Positions 27,311 through 34,920 of a stretch of 38,879 nt of DNA are shown in pieces; position 1 is the first letter of the stretch; each line of letters begins with the position of its first letter. The notes beneath the pieces were generated by a model that saw nothing but the letters and a program-made list of their open reading frames with translations, was not told where the DNA came from and ran no database searches. Source of the stretch: Corynebacterium sp. (lineage in GTDB: Bacteria; Actinomycetota; Actinomycetes; Mycobacteriales; Mycobacteriaceae); NCBI RefSeq assembly GCF_022712195.1, contig NZ_JALAGY010000057.1, forward strand, positions 1-38,879, in the 5' to 3' direction. The position numbers and the translations under genes were made by a program.

Positions 27311-28819
27311 ATGACACAGAATCACCAGGTCAGCACGGTAGCGGTCTATGCCAGGGAGTCGCACGGTCGGGATGAGGACTCGTCAATCTCCGTCGCGGAC
27401 CAGGTCGACGCTGTCCAGGCGTGGGCTGACCGGGAGGGGTGGTCCGTGGTCACGATCATCAGAGACGTGGGGTCAGCGTCGCGGGGGTCACGACGACGAC
27501 GCAGTCGGTTCGGTGAGCTCCTGGCGGTGGTCGAGAGTGGAACGGTCGACGCCGTCCTGGCCTGGGAGCAATCGCGTTTCGCCAGGTCAGATGCGGAGCG
27601 AGCAACACTGGAGGACGCCTGCGAGGACGCCGGTGTCCTCCTCGGGTACGGAGGTCGTCTGTACGACATGACCACCACGGATGACCGTCTGGCCTCGGGA
27701 ATCACCGGTGTCGTGTCGACTGCGGAGAGTCGGCGGACGGCAGAGCGGATCAGGCGGCGGACGGCGGCGGCAGCACGGGAGGGCCGGGTCCACGGGAAGA
27801 ATCTCTACGGCTTCACCAGGGAGTACGCGACCGATGACCGGGGTCACCGGACAGTGACAGCGGTTGTCGAGCATCCTGAGCAGGGTCCAGTGGTCAAGCG
27901 CATCTTCAGGGAGGCACTGGCCGGGTCGGGGTGCTACTCGATAGCCAAGGGCCTCAATGCCGATGGTGTTGCAACACGGAGACCGGTACGGTCCTCCACC
28001 CGGGTGCAGCAATGGACGGCAGAGGCGGCCCGTGAGGTACTGAGGAACCCCGCTTACGCGGGAAAGCGCGTGTATAACGGTGAGGTCGTCGGTGACGCCG
28101 TCTGGGATGGCCTGGTCACCGAGGAGGAGTTTTCCCAGGTACAGGCACTGCTGTCGGGTCGTAGCAGGCCCTCGCGCGGTTTCCGGCCACAGCATCTCTG
28201 CAGTGGTATCGCGCTGTGTGCCGTGTGTGGGTCGGTGATGACGACGGGCAAGCAGTACGCAGGTCGTCCTCGTCTGTCAGACGGGTCGCGGAACCCGAAT
28301 CGAGAGATGTACCGGACCTATCAGTGCACAGGAAGTCAGAGTGGGGGCTCTGGATTCCACGTGTCGATGAAGGAGACACACCTCGACACCCTCGTCACCG
28401 AAGCCGTGATCGCCCGTCTGAGCAGGCCCGATTTCCTTGCCCTGACCAGCACAGATGATGACCTGGTAGATACCGAGCGGCAGCGGCTGATCGACGAGAT
28501 CTCACGGATGCAGGCATATCTCGACCAGGTCCGGGCGCAGGCAGCGGAGACGCTGGACATCAGTGTGCTGCTGGATCAGGAGGCACGGGTGACACCCAGG
28601 ATCGAGACACTAACCCGCGAGCTGGAGGACCTGTCTGGTGCGGACCCTGCGGTGGTCGCTCTGGCCGGTGCCGAGGATATCCGTGCAGCATGGGAGGGCC
28701 TGAATCTCGACCGTCGGCGTCACATCGTGAGGGCGCTCATGGTCCCGGTGGTCAGCCGGGCGGCGGTGCATGGCAGGAAGGGCATCGACCCGGATCGTGT
28801 GGAGATCAGGTGGCGATAA
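27311..28819 (+). CDS. large serine integrase
   Basis: This 502-residue site-specific recombinase would integrate the island. The resolvase domain starts VAVYARESHG with the nucleophile Ser17. It contains EQSRFARSDAERATL and the E-helix arginine region TAERIRRRTAAAAREGR. A recombinase domain follows (GFTREY, ILNADGV-like GLNADGVATRRP, RNPAYAGKRVYNGE), then a zinc ribbon (CSGIALCAVCGSVM ... YQCTG) and a coiled-coil segment (about 395-440). This order is standard for large serine integrases. TAGGCT at 27299-27304 lies 6 nt before the ATG with no Shine-Dalgarno sequence, so a leaderless mRNA is likely. The promoter lies in the att dyad region, so integration changes the sequence upstream of it. 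Confidence 0.95.
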   Translation: MTQNHQVSTVAVYARESHGRDEDSSISVADQVDAVQAWADREGWSVVTIIRDVGSASRGSRRRRSRFGELLAVVESGTVDAVLAWEQSRFARSDAERATLEDACEDAGVLLGYGGRLYDMTTTDDRLASGITGVVSTAESRRTAERIRRRTAAAAREGRVHGKNLYGFTREYATDDRGHRTVTAVVEHPEQGPVVKRIFREALAGSGCYSIAKGLNADGVATRRPVRSSTRVQQWTAEAAREVLRNPAYAGKRVYNGEVVGDAVWDGLVTEEEFSQVQALLSGRSRPSRGFRPQHLCSGIALCAVCGSVMTTGKQYAGRPRLSDGSRNPNREMYRTYQCTGSQSGGSGFHVSMKETHLDTLVTEAVIARLSRPDFLALTSTDDDLVDTERQRLIDEISRMQAYLDQVRAQAAETLDISVLLDQEARVTPRIETLTRELEDLSGADPAVVALAGAEDIRAAWEGLNLDRRRHIVRALMVPVVSRAAVHGRKGIDPDRVEIRWR

Positions 28820-28825
28820 TCCTGG

Positions 28826-28889
28826 GTAGACTAGCAGTTCTCAATAATGGAATATTCGGGGTAGACAAATGTTTTGATCAGGTGTAGAC
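28826..28889 (+). repeat. three GTAGAC direct repeats after the integrase
   Basis: GTAGAC occurs at 28826-28831, 28861-28866 and 28884-28889, each with similar flanks (GGGTAGACTA, GGGTAGACAA, GTGTAGACTA). The stretch is AT-rich and includes the palindrome GAATATTC. It may be a binding array for an island regulator or the excisionase-like protein. The rest of the gap 28890-29134 shows only the hairpin noted next and no gene. Confidence 0.4.
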
Positions 28890-28910
28890 TAAGAGTCAAT
28901 CCTCTTCAGT

Positions 28911-28927
28911 GACCGACACCGTCGGTC
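28911..28927 (+). terminator. hairpin downstream of the integrase
   Basis: GACCGAC-ACC-GTCGGTC is a perfect 7-bp stem with a 3-nt loop, 92 bp after the integrase stop. No U-run follows, so the terminator call is tentative. Confidence 0.35.
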
Positions 28928-29134
28928 AGCTTGGCCCGACATCCCCTGGAGACACAGGCAGGAGGCCAGGGACACCGTGGGGCAGGGTGTCTGACCGTCG
29001 CTGACGGTTACGGCGGGCCGCGACGGAGGCCCGGTGCCGAGAGATTGCCTGGTAGGGGACACTCCCCGGGCTGGACCGCCGATTGGGTCTGGTAGCGCCA
29101 CAGTGCGATGTGGACGAATACCAGGAGATTTGTC

Positions 29135-29398
29135 GTGTCCACACATACCCAGACGTCCAATGGCGTCGCAACCCTCACCATCTCGGCTGCCGCCCGATAC
29201 CTGGAGTGCAGCGAGAAGAGTATCCGTCGCCGGATTCAGTCCGGTGACCTGCCGGCCTCGATGATCAACGGGACCTACCGCATCCGCCAGGTCGACCTGG
29301 ACGCAATGCCGGCTATCGCCACCCGTGGTGCCAGGCACATGAGCCCCACCGATATCGCGAGTGGGCCGGTGAGATCGCACGCACCGCTCCCCCGCTGA
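29135..29398 (+). CDS. excisionase-like helix-turn-helix protein
   Basis: The protein has 87 residues. A MerR/Xis-like winged HTH occupies residues 14-60: TISAAARYLECSEKSIRRRIQSG, then LPASMINGTYRIRQVDLDAM, as in HTH_17/excisionase-family proteins. GTG 29135 is chosen because AGGAG sits 7 nt upstream. The C-terminal tail after residue 65 looks unconserved, while another frame at 29341-29448 reads like a natural coding end, so a late frameshift is possible. Placed just after the integrase, it could be the recombination directionality factor or an island regulator. Confidence 0.65.
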   Translation: MSTHTQTSNGVATLTISAAARYLECSEKSIRRRIQSGDLPASMINGTYRIRQVDLDAMPAIATRGARHMSPTDIASGPVRSHAPLPR

Positions 29399-29580
29399 CG
29401 CAGGGCCGTGCCGCCGAGGTCGCCCGGATCCTGCAGGGGGTGGCGTAGATCATGACTCGGTGGCCGTTCACAGCGAAGATCGATCAACCGGCGCCCGATC
29501 CCGGCGAGCATCCCGGATGGAAACGACGGCTTGTCGACGACAACCCACGCGGTACGGTCAAGTCCCTTGTAGTGGTGTAA
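29341..29580 (+). pseudogene. two short island gene remnants cut by the IS256-family element
   Basis: Frame 29341-29448 reads EPHRYREWAGEIARTAPPLT and on to VARILQGVA and a stop; the APPLT block recalls C-termini of small proteins on actinobacterial elements. Three bases later an ATG at 29452 opens a 42-codon frame (MTRWPFTAKIDQPAPDPG) that ends at 29580 inside the left IS repeat. Close spacing suggests two coupled genes whose 3' part was lost to the IS insertion. Functions unknown. Confidence 0.35.
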
Positions 29581-30959
29581 CGCTTTGATCCTTCGTTTGA
29601 GGTTCTCAGGCGCTGAGTTCAAGTCCGGTACCCGTGTCGGCACTCACCTCCGCCCCCGTGCTCTCGATGGACGTGAGTCGGCACCGCGCGAGGACCTCAA
29701 GCCCGAGGTAGCGTCGCCCCTCGGCCCACTCATCGGTCTGCTCGGCCAACACGGCCCCCACCAGTCGCACAATCGCAGCACGGTTCGGGAAGATCCCCAC
29801 ACTATCGGTGCGCCTGCGGATCTCCCGATTGAGGCGCTCGGCGGGATTGTTCGACCAGATCTAGGACCACACGTCTTTCGGGAATGTCGCAAACGCCAGA
29901 ATATCGACCCGGGCCGCGTCGAGGTGGTCATGAACGTTGGGCAGCTTCTCCCCCACGTAATCCAAGAGCCGGTCGAACTGCGCTTCTACCGCGGCCGCGT
30001 CGGGCTGGTCGTAGACGCTGTGGAGCATCGCTTTGACCGCTGGCCACATGCTCTTCGGGCAGATGCCCATGAGGTTGGCCGCGTAGTGCGTCCTGCACCG
30101 CTGCCAGACTGCGCCGGGCAGGTTCGCTGCGATCGCGTCCTTCAGACCGGCGTGGGCATCGCTGGTGACCAGGCGCACCCCACCCAGACCGCGGGCTGTG
30201 CGGTCGGCGAAGAACTCATTCCACGCCGTGCCGGTCTCACTGGTGGCCACACGCAGGCCGAGGACCTCCCGGTGGCCATCACCGTTGACCCCGGTCGCCA
30301 CGAGCGCGACGGCGTTGACCACGCGCCCACCCTCGCGGACTTTCACCGTCAACGCGTCCGCGGCGACGAAGGTGAACGGACCAGCCTGATCGAGGGGCCG
30401 GTGGCGGAAGGCCTCGACCTGCTCGTCGAGATCAGCGGCCATACGTGAGACCTGGGACTTCGACAGGGCGTTGATGCCCAGCGTCTTCACCAGCTTGTCC
30501 ATGCCGCGGGTGGAGACGCCTGCGAGGTAGCAGTCGGCGACGACGGTGATCAAGGCGGACTCGGCGCGTTTGCGCCGTTCGAGGAGCCATTCGGGGAAGT
30601 AGGTCCCAGTACGCAGCTTCGGTACGGCCACATCGATTGTGACGACCCGGGTGTCGAGTTCGCGGTGGCGGTAGCCGTTACGGCGCGTGGTCCGGTCCGG
30701 GGAAGGCTTGCCCCACTCGGCTCCTGCCACTGCGTCGGCGTCGGCGGAGAGCAGGGTGTTGATGATGGTCTGGAGCAGGGTGCGCATCATGTCTGGAGAC
30801 GCTCCGGACAGGGCTTCACCGAGGAGGGGGTGAGGGTCGATAATGTGAGAAGCGGTCATCGTTGTGACTCCGTTCGAGGATTCTGTGGAAGGTTGACTCG
30901 AAGGACCACACGGTGGCCGCGCCCGTATCCGAGTGCGGGCCGCCGTGCGTTACACCACT
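29571..30959 (-). mobile_element. IS256-family insertion sequence, about 1389 bp
   Basis: The ends carry a perfect 13-bp inverted repeat: AGTGGTGTAACGC at 29571-29583 and GCGTTACACCACT at 30947-30959. The only gene inside is the minus-strand transposase. I see no 8-9 bp target duplication in the flanks, which suggests later rearrangement or drift. Confidence 0.85.
29606..30859 (-). pseudogene. IS256-family (IS1081-like) transposase with an in-frame amber stop
   Basis: A 417-codon frame starts at ATG 30859 (GGAG upstream). It has the family blocks AEWGKPSPDRTTRRNGYR, VAVPKLRTGTYFPEWLLERRKRAE, FVAADALTVKVREGG and LVTSDAHAGLKDAI, followed by WQRCRTHYAANLM. At 29861-29863 the codon is TAG within [19 protein letters not shown], where a Gln codon (CAG) is expected. 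The frame then continues without error to the stop at 29606-29608 through [19 protein letters not shown]. The stop removes the C-terminal N..ER region and the last catalytic segment, so the protein should be inactive unless the amber codon is read through. Confidence 0.85.
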
Positions 30960-31081
30960 CTATGGGGCTCTACTAGTGCTGTCAGGGCCGTCGGGTGTGT
31001 GGTGATGTCGGTGTGCATGGCAGATTGGTGTCCTTGTCGGGTGGGTCGGGGGCTGTGGTGCCCTCGCGACGGGTGGATTGT

Positions 31082-31101
31082 CCCCGTGGTACTCCACGGG
31101 G
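31082..31101 (-). terminator. perfect hairpin after the interrupted island gene
   Basis: CCCCGTGG-TACT-CCACGGGG, an 8-bp perfect stem with a 4-nt loop, lies 11 bp beyond the stop of the 31113 remnant on the minus strand. It lacks a U-run. The rest of 30960-31081 shows nothing I can name. Confidence 0.45.
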
Positions 31102-31112
31102 TGGATGCGTGA

Positions 31113-31309
31113 CTAGGCCAGGGCGAAGGCACTCAGGGCTGAGACAGCTTCTGCGATGTCATCAGGATGTTGGCGCATCGCCCCGTTGACCAGGCGGAGT
31201 TCAATGTCCTCGCGGTCAACCAGGATGGTGTTGTTAATCCCGTGTCGCCAGGAAATCTGGTCAGTGTCGATGTGATGGGCGATGGTCTCCACCGCGATGC
31301 CAGTGGTGG
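31113..31309 (-). pseudogene. 3' part of an island gene split by the IS3-bounded unit
   Basis: Sixty-five codons are open to the stop at 31113. They read TTGIAVETIAHHIDTDQISW, then HGINNTILVDREDIELRLVNG, then DDIAEAVSALSAFALA. The frame has no start and runs straight into the left end of the IS3 copy. The 5' part is probably the minus-strand frame at 36156-36500, on the other side of the IS3-bounded unit. I do not recognise the protein. Confidence 0.45.
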
Positions 31310-31392
31310 TGGGCTGACCCCGTTTCGTAGGTCCGGTGGTTCTGAGAGTCGTCCTGTCGCCCGAGGGTTTGGGCAGGGAGACTGGTCAGATC

Positions 31393-31677
31393 ATGTCCAA
31401 CAGCAGGAAGCGTCACACCCCGGAACAGGTCGTCCGCAAGCTCGGGCAGGCCGACAGGATGCTCGCCGACGGCGCGGATGTCGCGGCGGTGTGCCGGGAG
31501 CTCGGGGTGTCCGAGCAGACGTACTACCGGTGGCGTAACCAGTACGGCGGGTTGAAGGCCGACGACGCGAAGCGCCTGAAGGAGCTCGAGAAGCAGAACG
31601 CGACGCTCAAGCGGCTGCTCGCCGAGGCGGAGTTGGAGAAGGCCGCGCTCAAGGAATTGGCTGAGGGAAACTTCTAG
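31393..31677 (+). CDS. IS3 (IS407-group) transposase OrfA
   Basis: The protein has 94 residues. It has an HTH_Tnp_1 domain (KRHTPEQVVRKLGQ, VCRELGVSEQTYYRWRNQYGG) followed by a leucine zipper (LKELEKQNATLKRLLAEAELEK) that mediates multimerisation. It ends LAEGNF just after the GGGAAAC slip site. ATG 31393 gives the length normal for the group; the in-frame GTG at 31336 lies within the IS leader. Confidence 0.92.
   Translation: MSNSRKRHTPEQVVRKLGQADRMLADGADVAAVCRELGVSEQTYYRWRNQYGGLKADDAKRLKELEKQNATLKRLLAEAELEKAALKELAEGNF
31665..31671 (+). promoter_or_regulatory. -1 ribosomal frameshift site in IS copy A
   Basis: The heptamer G GGA AAC is in the orfA phase, four codons including the stop before the end of orfA. 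It fits the X XXY YYZ slip rule. Slipping back one base leads directly into the orfB frame (LLGPGRRRAAVAHLI...), producing the OrfAB transposase known in IS3 elements. Confidence 0.7.
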
Positions 31678-31727
31678 GCCCGGGCAGGCGCCGCGCCGCC
31701 GTCGCTCACCTGATCAGGACACTGCAG

Positions 31728-32543
31728 GTGAGTGAACGGATGGCGTGTCGTCTGGTCGGGCTGTCCCACTCCGCGTACCGGCGGCCGCTCAAGGGCGACA
31801 CGACCGCAGACCCGGACCGGGCGTTGCGGGACTGGCTGCGTGCCTGGGCGAAGAAACACCCCCGTTACGGGTACCGACGCGCGTATCACGATGCGCGCGC
31901 CGAGGGCTGGGTCGTGAACCACAAGAAGATCCACCGCCTCTGGCGTGACGAGGGCCTCCGCGTCCCGCAGCAGCGGCGTCGCAAACGCGTCGGGTCCTCG
32001 ACCGTCGACCCCGCAACAGCGGACGCGCCGAACGTGGTGTGGGCGGTGGACTTCCAGTTCGACGCCGACGAGCAGGGCCGGCCGATCAAGATCTGCTCGA
32101 TCGTCGATGAGCACACCCGGGAATGCATCGGCGGGCTGGTCGAGCGGTCGATCACCGCCGACCGGCTCACCGCGCATCTCGAGGATCTCGTCGCCGTCCG
32201 CGGCGCTCCCGCTGTGCTCAGGTCCGACAACGGGCCGGAGTTCATCAGCGAAGCGATGGCCGACTGGGCAGGCACCCGCACCGGCCTGTCCTACATCCCA
32301 CCGGGCTCGCCGTGGCGGAACGGGTACGTCGAGTCGTTCAACAGCCGGCTCCGCGACGAGTGCCTCAACATCAACAGCTTCTACTCGCTGCTGCACGCGC
32401 AGGTCGTGATCGGCGACTGGAAAGACGAGTACAACCATCACCGCCGGCACTCCTCGCTCGGCTACCTACCCCCCATCGAGTACGCTCAGCAATGCACCCA
32501 TCACATCGACACCGACGACTCACAGAGCGTCCGGACCGAATGA
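31728..32543 (+). CDS. IS3 (IS407-group) transposase OrfB
   Basis: This is a DDE integrase-fold transposase of 271 residues from the first start-like codon; as the OrfAB fusion it begins near 31671. An HTH_21-like region is present (RMACRLVGLSHSAYRR, RYGYRRAYHDARAEG). Catalytic residues are seen in VWAVDFQFD (Asp), LRSDNGPEFIS (Asp) and NGYVESFNSRLRDECLN (Glu), with the tail YNHHRRHSSLGYLPP. No frame damage is visible. Independent translation from GTG 31728 is doubtful; fusion by frameshift is the normal route. Confidence 0.92.
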   Translation: MSERMACRLVGLSHSAYRRPLKGDTTADPDRALRDWLRAWAKKHPRYGYRRAYHDARAEGWVVNHKKIHRLWRDEGLRVPQQRRRKRVGSSTVDPATADAPNVVWAVDFQFDADEQGRPIKICSIVDEHTRECIGGLVERSITADRLTAHLEDLVAVRGAPAVLRSDNGPEFISEAMADWAGTRTGLSYIPPGSPWRNGYVESFNSRLRDECLNINSFYSLLHAQVVIGDWKDEYNHHRRHSSLGYLPPIEYAQQCTHHIDTDDSQSVRTE

Positions 32544-32581
32544 AGGGGGGCGGCCCACTCACGCTCACCAAGAGCTGGAAA

Positions 32582-32604
32582 GTTGCGCTCCAGGGGGAGC
32601 GAAC
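32582..32604 (-). terminator. hairpin between IS copy A and the DUF3626 gene
   Basis: GTTGCGCTCC and GGAGCGAAC pair with one bulged base around a 4-nt loop, about 40 bp past the DUF3626 stop on the minus strand. It may end that transcript. No U-run is present. Confidence 0.35.
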
Positions 32605-32644
32605 TCTAATCCTCGTAGTGCGATCCGAACGAGCGTCAGCGTTC

Positions 32645-33454
32645 TCAACGTTCACTGCCCTTTCGCCCGAAGCGTGCGAGCAGGTGCCATGCGTACTTCA
32701 CGGTCTGCGGATCCTGTTTGCCGCTGCGTGCGGCCTCGGCAAGGCGATCGGGGGTCAACGTTCGCGCCAGGCTCTGGGCGACCCGCACCGGCTCCTCGCC
32801 TCGATAGTCTCGGTCCAACCAAGCGGTGTCGACGCGGAATCCGTGGTGGAACTCGATAGGGCAGCCGAGCTGCTCTGCGTACTCGTGAACGGCTCCGTCG
32901 CGATGGCAGGGGTCGAGCACGAGCGCCTCGACATGCGTGCCGAAGAACACCGGCCTGTGGACGTGGGCTTCGATGTAGTCATCGAGATAGTCCTGGCCTC
33001 CCTGGTCGGCGAGTTGCACGAGCCGTGGCAGTTCGACCTCCCCGCCCACTTCGGTGGGTTCGTGGACGCTGTCGGGGAAGCAGAAGGTCGACCAGGCTGT
33101 CGCTTCTGGCGTGAGGCGGAAATATGCGGACCCGAACCTCGGCGAACCGCCATAGAGGTCTCCCCTCCGGTTCCAGGCACCGTAGACCGGCCGCGTGTGA
33201 GCGGGGAGGCTGTCGTATCGCCCTACGAAGAGCCGGCTCTCCCACCGGAATCGATCACCACCCGGATGCGCGGTCAACCCACCGTTGCTCGTACCGGTCT
33301 CGAACTGGGACCGATATCTGCCGTCGTGCACCATCGACTCGATGACCAGACCGTCGCGATACGGCCAGTCGGGATGGAACTGCAGCGTCACGCGGGCCAC
33401 TCGTCGGGCGAGACCGCCCGGGGCACTGCCAGGATCCGCGTCAGGCGTTGTCAT
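32645..33454 (-). CDS. DUF3626-family protein
   Basis: The protein has 269 residues. Characteristic blocks are RVTLQFHPD, then SQFETGTSNGGLTAHPGGDRFRWE, then RPVYGAWN and PRFGSAYFRL, then DDYIEAHVHRPV and VEALVLDPC, as in the uncharacterised DUF3626 family. Conserved His, Glu and Asp residues look like a metal or active site, but no activity is established to my knowledge. ATG 33454 has AAGGAAG upstream. It is divergent from the HTH regulator with an 80-bp gap carrying palindromes. A role linked to the regulator and the deformylase is inferred only from position. Confidence 0.75.
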   Translation of the reverse strand: MTTPDADPGSAPGGLARRVARVTLQFHPDWPYRDGLVIESMVHDGRYRSQFETGTSNGGLTAHPGGDRFRWESRLFVGRYDSLPAHTRPVYGAWNRRGDLYGGSPRFGSAYFRLTPEATAWSTFCFPDSVHEPTEVGGEVELPRLVQLADQGGQDYLDDYIEAHVHRPVFFGTHVEALVLDPCHRDGAVHEYAEQLGCPIEFHHGFRVDTAWLDRDYRGEEPVRVAQSLARTLTPDRLAEAARSGKQDPQTVKYAWHLLARFGRKGSER

Positions 33455-33486
33455 GCATCTTCCTTGCTTCGATTGGATCGACTCGC

Positions 33487-33518
33487 TAATATTAACGGCT
33501 ATGCAACTAATCGCTAGT
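33487..33518. promoter_or_regulatory. palindromic divergent promoter region
   Basis: TAATATTA (33487-33494) is a perfect 8-bp palindrome, and ACTA-ATCGC-TAGT (33506-33518) is a second dyad. Both lie between the DUF3626 gene and the HTH gene in an AT-rich patch. They could hold both -10 boxes and an operator for the adjacent winged-HTH protein. Confidence 0.45.
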
Positions 33519-33534
33519 CTGCGAACCGTGGAAC

Positions 33535-34143
33535 ATGATGGCAAACCGCGAAACTCGTGACCCCGTAGCCGGCCAGCCTGGCTCATCCGTCCGTCGCATG
33601 GCGGCCCAAGCGTCGACGCTCGAACTGATCCTGCACCCGCTGAGGTTGCGGATTCTGCAAGCGATGACAGGACGGACCATGACCACCGCGGAGCTTGCCG
33701 GACTCTTCGATGATGTCGCTGCTGCAACTGTCTATCGGCATGTCAACACCCTCCTGGATGCCGGGGTGTTGACGATCGTGTCCGAACGACGGGTGCGTGG
33801 GGCGGTGGAGCGCACGCTCGCGCTCGTCGAAGATGCGGCACAGATGAACGCCGAGGACGCCGCGCAGATGTCCGAGGAGCAGCATCGGCAGGCGTTCACC
33901 GTGTTCCTTGCTCATCAGGCGGCCGAGTTCGACCGTTTCATCGCACGCGACGATGAAGCGGCGATGCCGCTGTTCGGTTACGGGCAAACCATCCTGCACC
34001 TGACTGAGGACGATCTCGGCGACGTCCAGGAGCAGCTCAGGACCGTTCTCGAACCCTATCTCCGCTCGCGCGGCGGTCTTGACGAACATAGAGTCAGCCT
34101 GGCGACGCTCCTTATCCCGGAAAGTACAAGCCAGGACGACTGA
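33535..34143 (+). CDS. ArsR-like winged-helix transcriptional regulator
   Basis: The protein has 202 residues. A winged helix lies at about 25-95: LILHPLRLRILQAMTGR, then TTAELAGLFDDVAAATVYRHVNTLLDAGVL, then the wing TIVSERRVRGAVERTLALV. The C-terminal 100 residues are helical and acidic (EDAAQMNAEDAAQMSEEQHRQ), probably for dimerisation or ligand binding. Two adjacent ATG codons (33535, 33538) are possible starts, with no strong Shine-Dalgarno sequence. It probably represses itself and the divergent DUF3626 gene, and is followed 60 bp downstream by the deformylase gene in the same direction. Confidence 0.8.
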   Translation: MMANRETRDPVAGQPGSSVRRMAAQASTLELILHPLRLRILQAMTGRTMTTAELAGLFDDVAAATVYRHVNTLLDAGVLTIVSERRVRGAVERTLALVEDAAQMNAEDAAQMSEEQHRQAFTVFLAHQAAEFDRFIARDDEAAMPLFGYGQTILHLTEDDLGDVQEQLRTVLEPYLRSRGGLDEHRVSLATLLIPESTSQDD

Positions 34144-34203
34144 CGCACCACGGTTGCCGCCATGAGAATGGCGACTACCCGAGATGAAGAGGAGCCACTC
34201 GAT

Positions 34204-34764
34204 ATGCCTCTGGAACAGCTCATGTCTCTGGGCTCGGCCCGTCCGATCGTCCGGTGGGGCGAAGACGATGTGCTACATCGGCCGGCCAGGCGGGTCACAG
34301 ACTTCGGCCCCGATCTGTGGAAACTGCTCTGCGACATGTTCGCCACGAACACCGCCGCGGACGGCGCCGGTCTGGCTGCACCGCAGATCGGCGTGGACCT
34401 TGCCGTGTTCGTCTACGAATGCCACGACGCCTTTGGCCGCGAGCGCCGGGGCCTCGTCTGCAACCCCACGATCGCGCTCGCCGCAGAACCGGAAGAAGAA
34501 ATCCTTGGAGAGGGGTGCCTCTCGCTTCCCGGCGCATACCTGCCGGTCTCTCGCCCCGGTTTTGCCGTTTGCCACGGCTATAACCAGTTTGGTGAGCCCA
34601 TCAAGGTCGCCGGAAACGGAACCCTCGCACGGTGCCTGCAGCACGAGACCGACCACATCAATGGCATCGTGATGGAAGACCATCTCACGCCGGCTGAGCG
34701 CCGCGACATCCACCGCCAGCATAAGAAGATCGCCAAGCGATACCCCCGCACCTGGCCCGCGTAG
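34204..34764 (+). CDS. def: peptide deformylase, mobile-element copy
   Basis: The protein has 186 residues. It removes the N-formyl group from nascent proteins using a metal held by Cys105 (EGCLSLPG), His147 and His151 (HETDH, with catalytic Glu148). Motif 1 GAGLAAPQIG is intact. ATG 34204 is chosen because AGAGGAG lies about 9 nt upstream; an in-frame ATG at 34162 would add 14 residues but has no Shine-Dalgarno sequence. As deformylase is essential, the housekeeping gene should be elsewhere and this is an extra copy. A spare deformylase on a transposon could lower sensitivity to actinonin-type inhibitors; that is inference. Confidence 0.93.
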   Translation: MPLEQLMSLGSARPIVRWGEDDVLHRPARRVTDFGPDLWKLLCDMFATNTAADGAGLAAPQIGVDLAVFVYECHDAFGRERRGLVCNPTIALAAEPEEEILGEGCLSLPGAYLPVSRPGFAVCHGYNQFGEPIKVAGNGTLARCLQHETDHINGIVMEDHLTPAERRDIHRQHKKIAKRYPRTWPA

Positions 34765-34920
34765 GCCATCTCCTCGTACCCGCTGCGAGGCGCTCGGCAA
34801 GCATCGGGTCTCGCCGGGCGTCGTCCATGCGGCAGTCCTTACAGCCGGAAGTCCCGCAGACTCCGATTCGAGGCCACGAGAAGCGATGCTGGGAGCGCGA
34901 GCGCACCTGGGCCGTCCCCT

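Larger units (their letters stand above)
31310..32557 (+). mobile_element. IS3-family, IS407-group insertion sequence, copy A
   Basis: The left end TGGGCTGACCCC (31310-31321) pairs with the right end, whose reverse complement is TGGGCCGCCCCC, giving an imperfect 12-bp inverted repeat. It carries orfA and orfB with a -1 frameshift signal between them. Both frames are open and the DDE residues are present, so it looks active. Confidence 0.88.

Noticed and set aside
29620..29660. GTTCAAGTCC resembling a tRNA T-loop near an island region
   Set aside because: Flanking bases do not form a T-stem and the sequence belongs to the transposase C-terminus; no other tRNA arms are present.
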